42,404 bases of DNA from Gnetum montanum (lineage: Eukaryota; Streptophyta; Gnetopsida; Gnetales; Gnetaceae): positions 192,703-235,106 of the forward strand of contig MNCI01002155.1 in the NCBI GenBank assembly GCA_015680685.1, given 5' to 3'. Of the stretch, positions 42,337 through 42,404 are shown piece by piece; within the stretch, counting starts at the first letter, position 1; every line of letters starts with the position of its first letter. The position numbers and the translations under genes are program-made. The notes below the pieces were generated by a model. That model saw nothing but the letters and a program-made list of their open reading frames with translations, was not told the origin of the DNA and made no database searches.

Positions 42337-42404
42337 CTGTACAGAAAACCCAATACATACATTAACACCTACATTTACATTTGCATGACTAATACAGAAA
42401 ACTT

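Overview
The window is nuclear DNA of a seed plant with a large, repeat-rich genome. A gymnosperm is my guess, because old, heavily decayed LTR retrotransposons are nested in one another, genes are very sparse, and most coding stretches are broken by stop codons. Two assembly defects are visible: a 283-base run of N (23744-24026) and single N bases at 25799 and 36012. No bacterial, organellar, rRNA or tRNA gene was recognised.

Layout, left to right. (1) 1-6329: an old Ty3/gypsy element (E1) on the + strand, with the last bases of its 5' LTR, a tRNA-Asp-type primer binding site, decayed gag and protease, and a 3' LTR at 5525-6329. Reverse transcriptase, RNase H and integrase are missing at one clean junction near 3480. 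(2) 6330-about 17000: a related, longer element (E2) into which E1 appears to have inserted. It has gag, protease, RT, RNase H and integrase, all broken, plus a 3' additional ORF rich in coiled coil (14000-16733). A region of unclear origin with about 89-bp tandem repeats follows. (3) 18620-20777: the only long intact reading frame, a 350-codon protein with eight helical RKTIxEEF-like repeats joined to a retrotransposon Gag domain. It sits behind a TATA box and a plausible 5'-UTR intron. (4) 21361-23250: a subtilisin-like protease pseudogene in two pieces. (5) 23417-25656: tandem repeats, the N gap, a Pif1-like helicase fragment and a nearly perfect 92-bp minisatellite. (6) 25845-26897: a reverse-strand LTR related to E1's LTR. 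(7) 27000-32669: a reverse-strand Ty1/copia element (RNase H at the left, gag zinc knuckle at the right) interrupted by another reverse-strand repeat. (8) 32670-42404: a third gypsy-type element (E3), GC-richer and less decayed, which interrupts the copia gag. It has a 1.56-kb 5' LTR full of TACGC-N6-GCGTA palindromes and a gag-protease ORF on the + strand, but no recognisable RT or integrase. A seven-exon gene runs on the opposite strand.

The most striking observation is that antisense gene in E3 (42336 down to 38645, open at the right edge). Six GT-AG introns can be placed, phases agree at every junction once two 1-base indels are allowed, and all four premature stops are one C-to-T change from a sense codon. 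Its first visible exon has the layout of an FCP1/SCP-like HAD phosphatase domain with catalytic positions lost, the middle is coiled-coil-like, and the last exon is acidic. Extra ORFs, including antisense ones, are known in plant Ty3/gypsy (Tat-type) elements. I know of no described one with a spliced HAD-like domain, but I could not search for it. The second candidate for novelty is the intact Gag-domain gene at 19725-20777.
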